From assembly GCF_000931935.2 (NCBI RefSeq), contig NZ_AZAC01000014.1, positions 248,001-312,000 on the forward strand: DNA of 64,000 nt, read 5' to 3'. Source of the DNA: Dethiosulfatarculus sandiegensis. GTDB lineage: Bacteria; Desulfobacterota; Desulfarculia; Desulfarculales; Desulfarculaceae. Shown one piece after another: positions 25,621 through 32,352 of the stretch. Below the pieces are notes generated by a model that was not told the DNA's origin, searched no databases, and saw nothing but the letters and a program-made list of their open reading frames with translations. Each line of letters begins with the position of its first letter. Within the stretch, counting starts at the first letter, position 1. A program made the translations under genes and the position numbers.

Positions 25621-27388
25621 CCAGGTTAACTCGCCTGGTCCGGTTTGTTTTGCCCTCTGTCTCGGCTCCCAGGCCGGGGATCTGCCCAGGTGCGGATTCA
25701 ATTATGAAAAGTTCCACATTTCCGGCCTCCCCGGACGGCATAATGAATTTGTCCTTGCCGGAAAGACAGCCCTCCATGGTCTCCAAAAGCAGGCGCTTTT
25801 TCTCAACTTGCGGATTTTGGCGGTATTGGGCCTGGTTTTCCAGAAAGCGAAAACTTTCGCCCCGGCTTTTTCTGACCAGCTTTTCCCCGTCCGAGTGGGC
25901 CTGTTTCAGCCTGATCGCGGCCTGGCCCCTGGCCTGGGGAATGAGGTCGTTTTCATAACCCTTGGCCTGGTTTATATAGGTTTCATAGTCCACTGCCGCG
26001 CCGACCACTTCTTCAAAGGCCGAGGCTACATTGGTGGGAGGGTGAATATCCCTTAAGTTCACGGATAACAGCTTGATTCCCAGGGGATTTTTTTTCAGCA
26101 GGGCGCTGATCTCCCGGTTTAGGGCCGTCTCCAGTTCATCCCTGCCCGTGGTCACCAGGTCAAAGAACCTGGCCCGGGCCATTTTTCTGAGCAGCACGCC
26201 CTGGCTTATCTCCCGCAGGTTTTCTTCTGGCCTGCCGGATGTATATAAAAAGGCAAAGGGATCTCCAATGCGGTAGTTTAAGATTATGCCGGTGTCGGCA
26301 AATATGTTTTCACCGGTCAGCAGGTTGAATTCCCGGATGTAATGCACATTGGTCCAGAGAAATAAAGGACTTTTGTCACTTACTTCCGTGCCGACCACCA
26401 TGCGTCTCACCCTCAGGGCATCGACCTTTCTGACCTGGTCAATGGGCCAGGGCAGGGCATAGTGGATTCCCGGCCCCAGGGGATCTTCCTTTTGCAAGGG
26501 CCTGCCAAAACGCTCCACAATCGCCAGCTCACCGGGCTGGACAAAGAAAATTCCACCGGCCAAGTAAATACAGATAATCACCCAGATAACCGCTAATGTG
26601 GTTATTTTTCCGGCCCTGGCCATGGCTTTTGGGCTGGGGGTGTCGGTTCCCCAAACAGCATTACAGAATCGGCTCCTCAAGACGGGCAGCCTTTCCGATA
26701 ACAGTTTTTGCAGCCAGTCCGGATAGGGGTGCTCCAGGGGGGTGTGGCCGTTTTTGGTTTGCCGGTATACCAAAACCAGCACATGACAGGCCTCAAAAAA
26801 AACAAATCCCGCTATCATAAGCGCCGCCGCCCGGTCCAGGCTCAGGCCCAGACCCTCTCCCACCAGGGCGGCTGCCACCAAAAGGGAAACCAGCATATCG
26901 ACTTTGCTGTGATGAGAGTCTGCCACTAAGGCCGTGGCTTTTTCCTGGCCTCCGACCTTGGCCTCCAGTCTGGAGAGCAAAAGGGAAAACAGGGCCAGCC
27001 CCAGCATGGCCAGGCCCGCGGGCACCGGATAGGTCAGATCCATTTTCACCGGTGAAAAGGCCTGCAGAAATACACTCAAGGCCACCCAGAGTAAAAACAG
27101 GCCTATGCAAAGGGCCACCACGGTCTGCAGGTTTTTTTTCAGATAAACGCGGACCGGAGATTGGGCTTCTTTATCTGCGTTTCCCTCTGGTTTTATATGT
27201 ACGGCGAAAAGGACAGCCAGAGAGGTTCCCACATCTGTGAGAGAGTGCAGAGCTTCGGCTGTAAGGGCCAGGCTGCCGGTGAGCTGGGCCAGGAAAAATT
27301 TGGCCAGGGTCAAAAGGCCGTTGACTATGACCGCGGTCATGGCGGTCTTTTCCGATGGATTCAGGCCAAGGGTCTTGTTTTCGGTCAT
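25604..27388 (-). CDS. Cation-diffusion-facilitator membrane domain fused to HflK
   Basis: 594 aa. Residues 1-205 are a six-span CDF transporter domain. The first metal motif is GSLALTAEALHSLTD (E in place of the usual first D) and the TM5 motif is VADSHHSKVD, so the HxxxD/DxxxD-type binding site looks mostly intact. The cytoplasmic CDF tail is missing. In its place a linker of about 60 residues leads to a seventh span and a complete HflK SPFH domain (about 285-560; LAIVERFGRPL, GPGIHYALPWPIDQV). Predicted topology is consistent: the CDF ends in the cytoplasm and the extra span places SPFH in the periplasm. First gene of the three-SPFH operon. The reading frame is continuous, with no sign of a frameshift. 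Confidence 0.88.
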   Translation of the reverse strand: MTENKTLGLNPSEKTAMTAVIVNGLLTLAKFFLAQLTGSLALTAEALHSLTDVGTSLAVLFAVHIKPEGNADKEAQSPVRVYLKKNLQTVVALCIGLFLLWVALSVFLQAFSPVKMDLTYPVPAGLAMLGLALFSLLLSRLEAKVGGQEKATALVADSHHSKVDMLVSLLVAAALVGEGLGLSLDRAAALMIAGFVFFEACHVLVLVYRQTKNGHTPLEHPYPDWLQKLLSERLPVLRSRFCNAVWGTDTPSPKAMARAGKITTLAVIWVIICIYLAGGIFFVQPGELAIVERFGRPLQKEDPLGPGIHYALPWPIDQVRKVDALRVRRMVVGTEVSDKSPLFLWTNVHYIREFNLLTGENIFADTGIILNYRIGDPFAFLYTSGRPEENLREISQGVLLRKMARARFFDLVTTGRDELETALNREISALLKKNPLGIKLLSVNLRDIHPPTNVASAFEEVVGAAVDYETYINQAKGYENDLIPQARGQAAIRLKQAHSDGEKLVRKSRGESFRFLENQAQYRQNPQVEKKRLLLETMEGCLSGKDKFIMPSGEAGNVELFIIESAPGQIPGLGAETEGKTNRTRRVNLDELEG

Positions 27389-27522
27389 CTTCGCCGTTCT
27401 CCGGCGTCAGAGGGTGTTTTAAGGGAAAAAGTTTATCTGGTGAATAGGTCAAAGTTTTTTTTATTACGCCTAATAATGGGAATAAATGCCCTTTGCCTGG
27501 CTGTTTGTCAAGGCCGCAAAAT

Positions 27523-27554
27523 AAAAAAGCCCCCGGCTTTGATTGGCCGGGGGC
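27523..27554 (-). terminator. Terminator of the ThiC-family gene
   Basis: GCCCCCGGC and GCCGGGGGC arms with an 8-base loop, followed on the minus strand by TTTTTTA. A second small hairpin (GGGGC GAAA GCCCC) lies just inside it. It ends the ThiC-family transcript, which is therefore monocistronic. Confidence 0.9.
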
Positions 27555-27603
27555 GGGGCGAAAGCCCCCGATACGTAAACCCTGGGGGCCGGGGCAGGCG
27601 GGG

Positions 27604-28914
27604 TTATTCCTTGGCTGTGCCTTGGAGCAGATGCCCGAAGACCTGGTTGCCGCCTTTATTGGCGCAGAATTTGCCGCACATGGTGCAGACTTCTTTGTCT
27701 TCCGGGCTGCGGTCTTTGCGAATGGCGCGCGCGTCTTCCGGGAAGAGGGCCAGATTAAACTGACCGGGCCAGTCCGAATCCCTGCGGGCATGGCTCATGG
27801 CCAGATCCCGGTTGCGGTTCTTTTCAGGGTATTTGACCGTGTCGCCGATATAGGCCGCCACCCTGGCGGTTTTCACACCTTCGATTACGTCTTGCTCATT
27901 GGGCAGGGCCAGGTGTTCGGCCGGGGTTATGTAGCAGATAAGATCAGCCCCAAAGCGGGCGCTTTGGGCCGCGCCAATCGCCGCGGTGATGTGGTCATAG
28001 CCGGCGGTGATGTCGCAGGGAATGGGCCCCAGCATGTAATAGGGCGCGTCCATGCTCATGCGCTTTTGTAAAATGATATTGGCCTCTATCTGATCCAGGG
28101 GCACATGACCCGGACCCTCCACCATCATCTGGCAGCCGTTTTTGCGCCCCAGCTCAGCCAACTCGCAGTTGATCAAAAGTTCTTGGACCATGGCCCGGTC
28201 AAAGGAGTCGGAGACGGCTCCGGCCCTTAAGCCGTTGCCCAAAGACAAGACCACATCGTATTTCTTCAATATGGCGCAGACTTCGTCAAAGTATTCGTAA
28301 AGGGGATTTTCCCTTTTATGGTGTTTCATCCAGGCCACCATGCTGGTTCCGCCCTTGCTCACCAGGCCGCCGTGGCGGTAGCCCTGCTTTTCCAAACGCT
28401 CGATTGTATAGAGGTTTATTCCGCAGTGCACCGCCATAAAGGCCATGCCGTCGGCGCATTGCCTTTCAATGAGGTCAAAGAGCATCTCTTTGTCAAGCTT
28501 GTTGGGGTCGCCGTATTTTTGATCGGCCTCGCAAAAAGCCTGGTAAAGGGGAACATTGCCCACCGGCAGATCCACTGCCTGGATCACCTCGCGCCGCACC
28601 TTGTCCAGGTCTCCCCCCACCGAGAGCTCCATAAGGGTGTCGGCCCCTGCCTTTTGGGCGGCCAGGGCCTTTTTCACCTCTGCATCTATATCAGCAATGT
28701 CGGTGGAGGTGCCGATACTGGCGTTGACCTTGGTGCGAAGCCCCTTGCCGATGCCCACATTCTTTGGCTTGCGATTGCTGTTTTGGGGGGAGACGATGGT
28801 GCCTTGGGCAAAGCCCCGGCAGACCAGTTCCGGGCTTAGGTCTTCGGCCCGGGCGATTTCACGCATGGCTTGGGTTATGACGCCCTGGGTCGCGGATTCT
28901 ACTGAGCTTGCCAT
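27604..28914 (-). CDS. ThiC-family radical SAM enzyme, probably 5-hydroxybenzimidazole synthase (BzaF)
   Basis: 436 aa. It has the ThiC core (KVNASIGTS near residue 62, GGTSMVAWM, EGPGHVPLDQIE, PCDITAGYDHI) and the C-terminal cluster motif C-x2-C-x3-C at about 409-416, which binds the [4Fe-4S] of this atypical radical SAM family. ThiC turns aminoimidazole ribotide into the thiamine pyrimidine. The paralogue BzaF makes the lower ligand of B12 from the same substrate. The upstream control element is a cobalamin riboswitch, not a TPP one, and the divergent neighbours import cobalt. That context favours BzaF; ThiC cannot be excluded by sequence reading. AGGAGGA precedes the ATG. Confidence 0.8.
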   Translation of the reverse strand: MASSVESATQGVITQAMREIARAEDLSPELVCRGFAQGTIVSPQNSNRKPKNVGIGKGLRTKVNASIGTSTDIADIDAEVKKALAAQKAGADTLMELSVGGDLDKVRREVIQAVDLPVGNVPLYQAFCEADQKYGDPNKLDKEMLFDLIERQCADGMAFMAVHCGINLYTIERLEKQGYRHGGLVSKGGTSMVAWMKHHKRENPLYEYFDEVCAILKKYDVVLSLGNGLRAGAVSDSFDRAMVQELLINCELAELGRKNGCQMMVEGPGHVPLDQIEANIILQKRMSMDAPYYMLGPIPCDITAGYDHITAAIGAAQSARFGADLICYITPAEHLALPNEQDVIEGVKTARVAAYIGDTVKYPEKNRNRDLAMSHARRDSDWPGQFNLALFPEDARAIRKDRSPEDKEVCTMCGKFCANKGGNQVFGHLLQGTAKE

Positions 28915-28960
28915 GATTCCTCCTAATATCCCGTCAGGATGGAAGTTTGGGTTATGGTCC

Positions 28961-29010
28961 GCGTTTCAGGGCATAAAAAATCCCTGAAACGCAAAGCGCT
29001 CCAAGGATTT
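28961..29010 (-). promoter_or_regulatory. Expression platform of the cobalamin riboswitch
   Basis: On the minus strand two hairpins compete. The first pairs AAATCC (29010-29005) with GGGATTT and ends in TTTTTT at about 28975, a terminator shape. The second pairs GCGTTTCAGGG with CCCTGAAACGC (28992-28961, 11 bp perfect) and would break the first, so it looks like an antiterminator. This fits transcriptional attenuation when cobalamin is bound. Reading by eye only. Confidence 0.55.
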
Positions 29011-29030
29011 GCCATCTCCTCAGATTAAGC

Positions 29031-29204
29031 CGGTTGGCGGCAGGTCTTCTGACTTCCGGATCATCCTACAACTCCCGCACCTTCCCGTTTTAAAAAAAAC
29101 AGTGGTTTTTCTGCGGGTTTCGTCCCCGGTTACAGCGGCGGGTCCGTGCCGGATTTGCGCCGGCTTCCCTATTACGGCTTTTTACAGCCACCTGCCAACC
29201 GCCA
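29031..29204 (-). promoter_or_regulatory. Cobalamin riboswitch
   Basis: On the minus strand the conserved core is clear: AGCCGTAATAGGGAAGCCGG, then GCGCAAATCCGGCACGG, CCGCCGCTGTAACC, and the 3' B12 box AGTCAGAAGACCTGCC. The ends (GGTTGGC near 29031 and GCCAACC near 29204) pair as P1. It lies about 115 bp upstream of the ThiC-family gene and nothing else is downstream on that strand, so that gene is its target. Confidence 0.95.
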
Positions 29205-29587
29205 GTAAATTTTCTGTCACTTATGTAATAAAACCACACCCTGGTGTCAACCCTTTTGAGGGACTTTGAAGAGAGTGGGGGAGTGCCTTAAATCTTGGGT
29301 TGCCACGGGATCTTTTTAATGATAATCCTAAAAAAGTAAGTCGGCTCGAAAGCCGATTGTGAATCTCAGCTTGTGCGCAGACTCTTTTTTGCGCAAGGCC
29401 CCAAGCAGAGCGGATTCAAGGAAAACCTGGAAAAACCAGAAGGTCGCCAGGCCCTGAGGGAGAGGTTTGTAGGAAATTTTTCTTAAGGGTTACACAATGT
29501 TAAGGTAAGCGCCCGGCAGATCTGAACAGGTTTTAGGATTTTTAATTTTCTGTATCTGACCGGGCCATGGGAAAAAGGGTTTTAGCC
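29205..29587 (+). other. Hairpin-rich leader upstream of the cobalt importer
   Basis: The 383-bp gap between the riboswitch and cbiM contains at least two clear hairpins on the plus strand: TCGGCT CGAA AGCCGA at 29341-29356 and TGCGCA...TGCGCA at 29374-29395. A CCTGG AAAAA CCAGA hairpin lies near 29423. I do not recognise the B12 box or another known riboswitch here. It may be a structured 5' UTR controlling cobalt uptake, or simply spacer. Confidence 0.4.
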
Positions 29588-30196
29588 ATGCATATTTCCG
29601 AAGGCGCTTTATCTGTGCCTGTACTTACTGCCGGAGCTGTTCTCACCGCCTTTGGTGTGGCCAAGGGCCTGAAGAAACTGGACCAGGCAAGTCTGCCCCA
29701 AACCGCTATATTGTCTGCGGTGTTTTTTGTGGGCAGCTTGGTGCATGTCCCACTTGGGCCTTCAAGCATACACCTGCTACTGGGTGGGCTGATGGGAGTC
29801 ATTCTGGGTTGGATTTGCTTTCCTGCCCTCTTGGTTGCGCTTTTTCTGCAAGCAATTCTTTTTCAATTCGGCGGCCTGCTGGTTTTAGGTGTGAATACCT
29901 TTGACGTGGCCTTTCCCGCGCTTTTGTGTTACTGGGCCTTTGGTAAGATGGTTCAAAGTCCCAAGCAGAGCCTGGTTATTGTCGGTGGTTTTCTGGCCGG
30001 CGGTGTTTCCGTTTTCCTGACCGCCTTAACCACTGCCCTGGCTCTTTATCTTAGTGGGGAAGAATTTTTACTGGCCGCCCAGGGCCTTGTTTTGGGGCAT
30101 TTGCCCCTGGTTCTGGTGGAAGGGGTTTTTACAGGCTTTGCCGCCGCCTTTTTGCGAAAAGTGCGTCCCGAGGTTCTCGGGGTCACCAGTATCTGA
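29588..30196 (+). CDS. cbiM: CbiM/NikM substrate-specific component of an ECF metal importer
   Basis: 202 aa with about six membrane spans. The chosen start gives Met-His-Ile-Ser-Glu-Gly at the N-terminus, the known metal-binding end of CbiM/NikM proteins, in which the terminal amine and His2 coordinate the ion. An upstream in-frame ATG at 29567 would abolish this. It selects Co2+ or Ni2+; the cobalamin neighbourhood favours cobalt. First gene of a CbiM-NikL-CbiQ-CbiO run. Confidence 0.88.
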   Translation: MHISEGALSVPVLTAGAVLTAFGVAKGLKKLDQASLPQTAILSAVFFVGSLVHVPLGPSSIHLLLGGLMGVILGWICFPALLVALFLQAILFQFGGLLVLGVNTFDVAFPALLCYWAFGKMVQSPKQSLVIVGGFLAGGVSVFLTALTTALALYLSGEEFLLAAQGLVLGHLPLVLVEGVFTGFAAAFLRKVRPEVLGVTSI

Positions 30197-30260
30197 CAAG
30201 GTTTTTTTACGAAAGCTGAATTTAGAAAAAACTGGGGAGTTTCTCCCTTGGGAGGCTGTT

Positions 30261-30851
30261 ATGGCTCGTCTTACCAAAGTGGTTTTGTTTTCCATGGTTA
30301 TCCTGGCGGGATCTTTTTCTGCGGCCCAGGCGCATAAACTTTTTGCCGCAGCCTATGGCGAGGGCGGCAAACTTGAGGGAGAAGCCTCTTTCAGCACCGG
30401 TGATCCCTGCAAGGAATGCCAAATAAAGGTGCTGGATGCGGCTAAGAAGGAAATCGGCCAGGCCGTTACCAATGATGAAGGCACCTTTTCCATGGCCATG
30501 CCCAAAGGGGAATTCCCCTGGGTGGTCAAGGTTGACGGGGGTGGGGGACATAAGGCGGAATGCCAGGTGACCAAAGAGGACGCTGGTGTTTTGCCTGATA
30601 CGACCGGAGAGGTAAAGGAAGCCGCCTCTGCAAAACCGGAAACCGCCACCCAGGCGGCGGTCGGCGTCAGCAAGGAAGATCTGGACCGACTGCTCTCTAA
30701 ACAATTGGGTCCTCTTAAGTCCCAGGTTAAAAAATTGGTGCGCAGCTCAGAGGCGGTGACCGTAAAGGATGTGGTCGGAGGCCTGGGCTGGATCATTGGT
30801 TTGTTGGGGATCGGGGCCTATTTTTACAGCCGCAGGCAGGATAAAGCTTGA
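30261..30851 (+). CDS. NikL/CbiL-type exported accessory protein of the metal importer
   Basis: 196 aa. Signal peptide (1-24) with predicted cleavage AQA/H, so the mature protein starts HKLFAAAYGEGG. A carboxypeptidase-regulatory-like beta domain (about 25-110) contains CKECQ. A linker and coiled region follow, and a C-terminal anchor helix (about 168-190) ends in a basic tail. It replaces the short CbiN found in many cobalt systems. GGAGG precedes the ATG at 30261; the longer frame overlapping cbiM is spurious. It probably gathers metal for CbiM at the membrane surface. Confidence 0.78.
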   Translation: MARLTKVVLFSMVILAGSFSAAQAHKLFAAAYGEGGKLEGEASFSTGDPCKECQIKVLDAAKKEIGQAVTNDEGTFSMAMPKGEFPWVVKVDGGGGHKAECQVTKEDAGVLPDTTGEVKEAASAKPETATQAAVGVSKEDLDRLLSKQLGPLKSQVKKLVRSSEAVTVKDVVGGLGWIIGLLGIGAYFYSRRQDKA

Positions 30852-31642
30852 AAAAGAGAATTAAAAAAGAACGCTCTGCCGTGAGCGGCCCTGGTCAAAA
30901 AATGGAAAGGGGCCTTTTGCCGGAGCTTGACCCCAGATCCAGGCTTCTGGTGAGTTTCGCCTTTACCCTGGTGATAGCCACGGCCCAAACCCTCCCCCTG
31001 CCTGTCGTGGGGTTGGGTTTGGGCTTACTCGCTTGGTTGGCCTCAGGCCTGGGGGCAAGAGTCTGGTTAAAGCGGAGTGTGGTGGTCAACACCTTTGTGG
31101 CTTTTTTATGGCTGACCCTGCCTTGGCGGATTGTTCCCTCCCAAGATGGGTTGGATTTTGTTTTTGCCCGGGCGGGGATCGACTTGGCCTGGTTGATCAC
31201 TCTTAAGGTAAACGCTATCTTCATGGTCACCATGAGCCTTTTGTCCACTTGCCAGGTCCACGAGCTGGGGCATGGAATGGCCAGGTTGGGCGCACCTGAA
31301 AAACTGGTGGCCCTGTTTTTGTTGTTTTTTCGGTATGTGTATCTTATTCAAGAGGAATTATCCAGACTTAGCCAAGCTATGCGCATAAGGTGCTTTAAGC
31401 CGGGTACTAATTTTCATACCTATTCCTCCTATGCCTCGCTCTTGGGCATGCTTTTGGTCAGGGGCTTTGATCGGGGGACAAGGGTGCATCAGGCCATGCT
31501 TTGCCGGGGCTGGCAAGGCCGTTATAATTGTCTGGATTATCTTGCCTGGCAAAAAAAAGACACTTTTTTTGTGTCCTTTTCTTTGGCCGGTTTGGCCGTT
31601 GTCTGGCTTTTGGATTGGAGCTGGGTGAGTTGGAGCTTATAG
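30848..31642 (+). CDS. cbiQ: CbiQ/EcfT transmembrane component
   Basis: 264 aa. Several membrane spans at both ends flank the coupling region SRLSQAMRIRCF and the later LLVRGFDRGTRVHQAMLCRG (the Ala-Arg-Gly type motifs that contact the ATPase). The TTG start at 30848 overlaps the previous stop; an internal ATG at 30902 has no ribosome site. It couples ATP hydrolysis by CbiO to metal uptake by CbiM. Confidence 0.88.
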   Translation: MKKRIKKERSAVSGPGQKMERGLLPELDPRSRLLVSFAFTLVIATAQTLPLPVVGLGLGLLAWLASGLGARVWLKRSVVVNTFVAFLWLTLPWRIVPSQDGLDFVFARAGIDLAWLITLKVNAIFMVTMSLLSTCQVHELGHGMARLGAPEKLVALFLLFFRYVYLIQEELSRLSQAMRIRCFKPGTNFHTYSSYASLLGMLLVRGFDRGTRVHQAMLCRGWQGRYNCLDYLAWQKKDTFFVSFSLAGLAVVWLLDWSWVSWSL

Positions 31643-32301
31643 GTTTAAGCAAAATAGATTTTAGTTATCAGAATGGAACTCGGGTTTTTTCTGACATGGA
31701 ATTCAGCCTCAACCTGGGCGAGAGAGTGGGAATAGTAGGCCCCAACGGCGCGGGCAAGTCAACTTTGTTCAAACTGGCCATGGGGCTTAACCGGCCCGAC
31801 AGGGGCGAGGTTCGGGGGCTGGGCAAAATATGCTCAAAGGAAAAGGATTTCAGAAGGCTGCGCACCAAGGTGGGGTATTTGTTTCAAGACCCTGAAGATC
31901 AGCTTTTTTGCGCTACTGTGGCCGAGGATGTGGCCTTTGGGCCTTTGAATCTTGGTAAAACCCGTTCCGAGGCCCTGGAGATAACCTCCAGGGTGCTAAA
32001 ACAAGTCGGCCTGGAGGGGTTTGAGAAAAGGGTGACCTATCAGCTTTCCGGTGGGGAAAAACAATTGGTGGCCCTGGCCAGTGTGCTGGCCATGGAGCCC
32101 ATGGCCCTGCTTTTGGACGAGCCTTCAACCGGTCTGGACCTGGAACATAAAAAACAACTTTTGAAAATTCTAAACGCCAGCGATTTAAGCTGGGCCATGG
32201 TCTCCCATGAACAGGATTTTCTGGAGCAGACCTGCACCAGCCTGATTTATTTGAACCACGGCCTTTTTCAGCCCTTTCCCTGCGCCGGGCATGCCGCCTG
32301 A
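31630..32301 (+). CDS. cbiO: CbiO/EcfA ATPase of the metal importer
   Basis: About 223 aa if started at the TTG at 31630, which has GGAG nine bases upstream and overlaps the cbiQ stop by 13 bp. The open frame extends further left but only as a shadow of cbiQ. Walker A GPNGAGKST, Q-loop FQDPEDQLF, signature LSGGEKQ, Walker B LLLDEPSTGLD and the H-loop SHEQDF are all present. It powers the CbiM-Q importer. Confidence 0.9.
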   Translation: MELIGLSKIDFSYQNGTRVFSDMEFSLNLGERVGIVGPNGAGKSTLFKLAMGLNRPDRGEVRGLGKICSKEKDFRRLRTKVGYLFQDPEDQLFCATVAEDVAFGPLNLGKTRSEALEITSRVLKQVGLEGFEKRVTYQLSGGEKQLVALASVLAMEPMALLLDEPSTGLDLEHKKQLLKILNASDLSWAMVSHEQDFLEQTCTSLIYLNHGLFQPFPCAGHAA

Positions 32302-32316
32302 AGCAGGCTGGTGAAT

Positions 32317-32344
32317 CCGGCCCGACCCTTGACGGGCGGGCCGG
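32317..32344. terminator. Bidirectional hairpin between convergent genes
   Basis: CCGGCCCG and CGGGCCGG arms with a 12-base loop, between the end of cbiO and the end of the large minus-strand gene. There is no clear T-run, so efficiency is uncertain. Confidence 0.55.
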
Positions 32345-32352
32345 AAAGAAGA

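Noticed and set aside
29031..29204. Cobalamin riboswitch as regulator of cbiM
   Set aside because: The conserved core and B12 box read on the minus strand, toward the ThiC-family gene, not toward cbiM.
30054..30260. Longer start for the NikL-like gene
   Set aside because: The extra 69 residues overlap cbiM, are shadow-like, and would hide a good signal peptide that has its own GGAGG.
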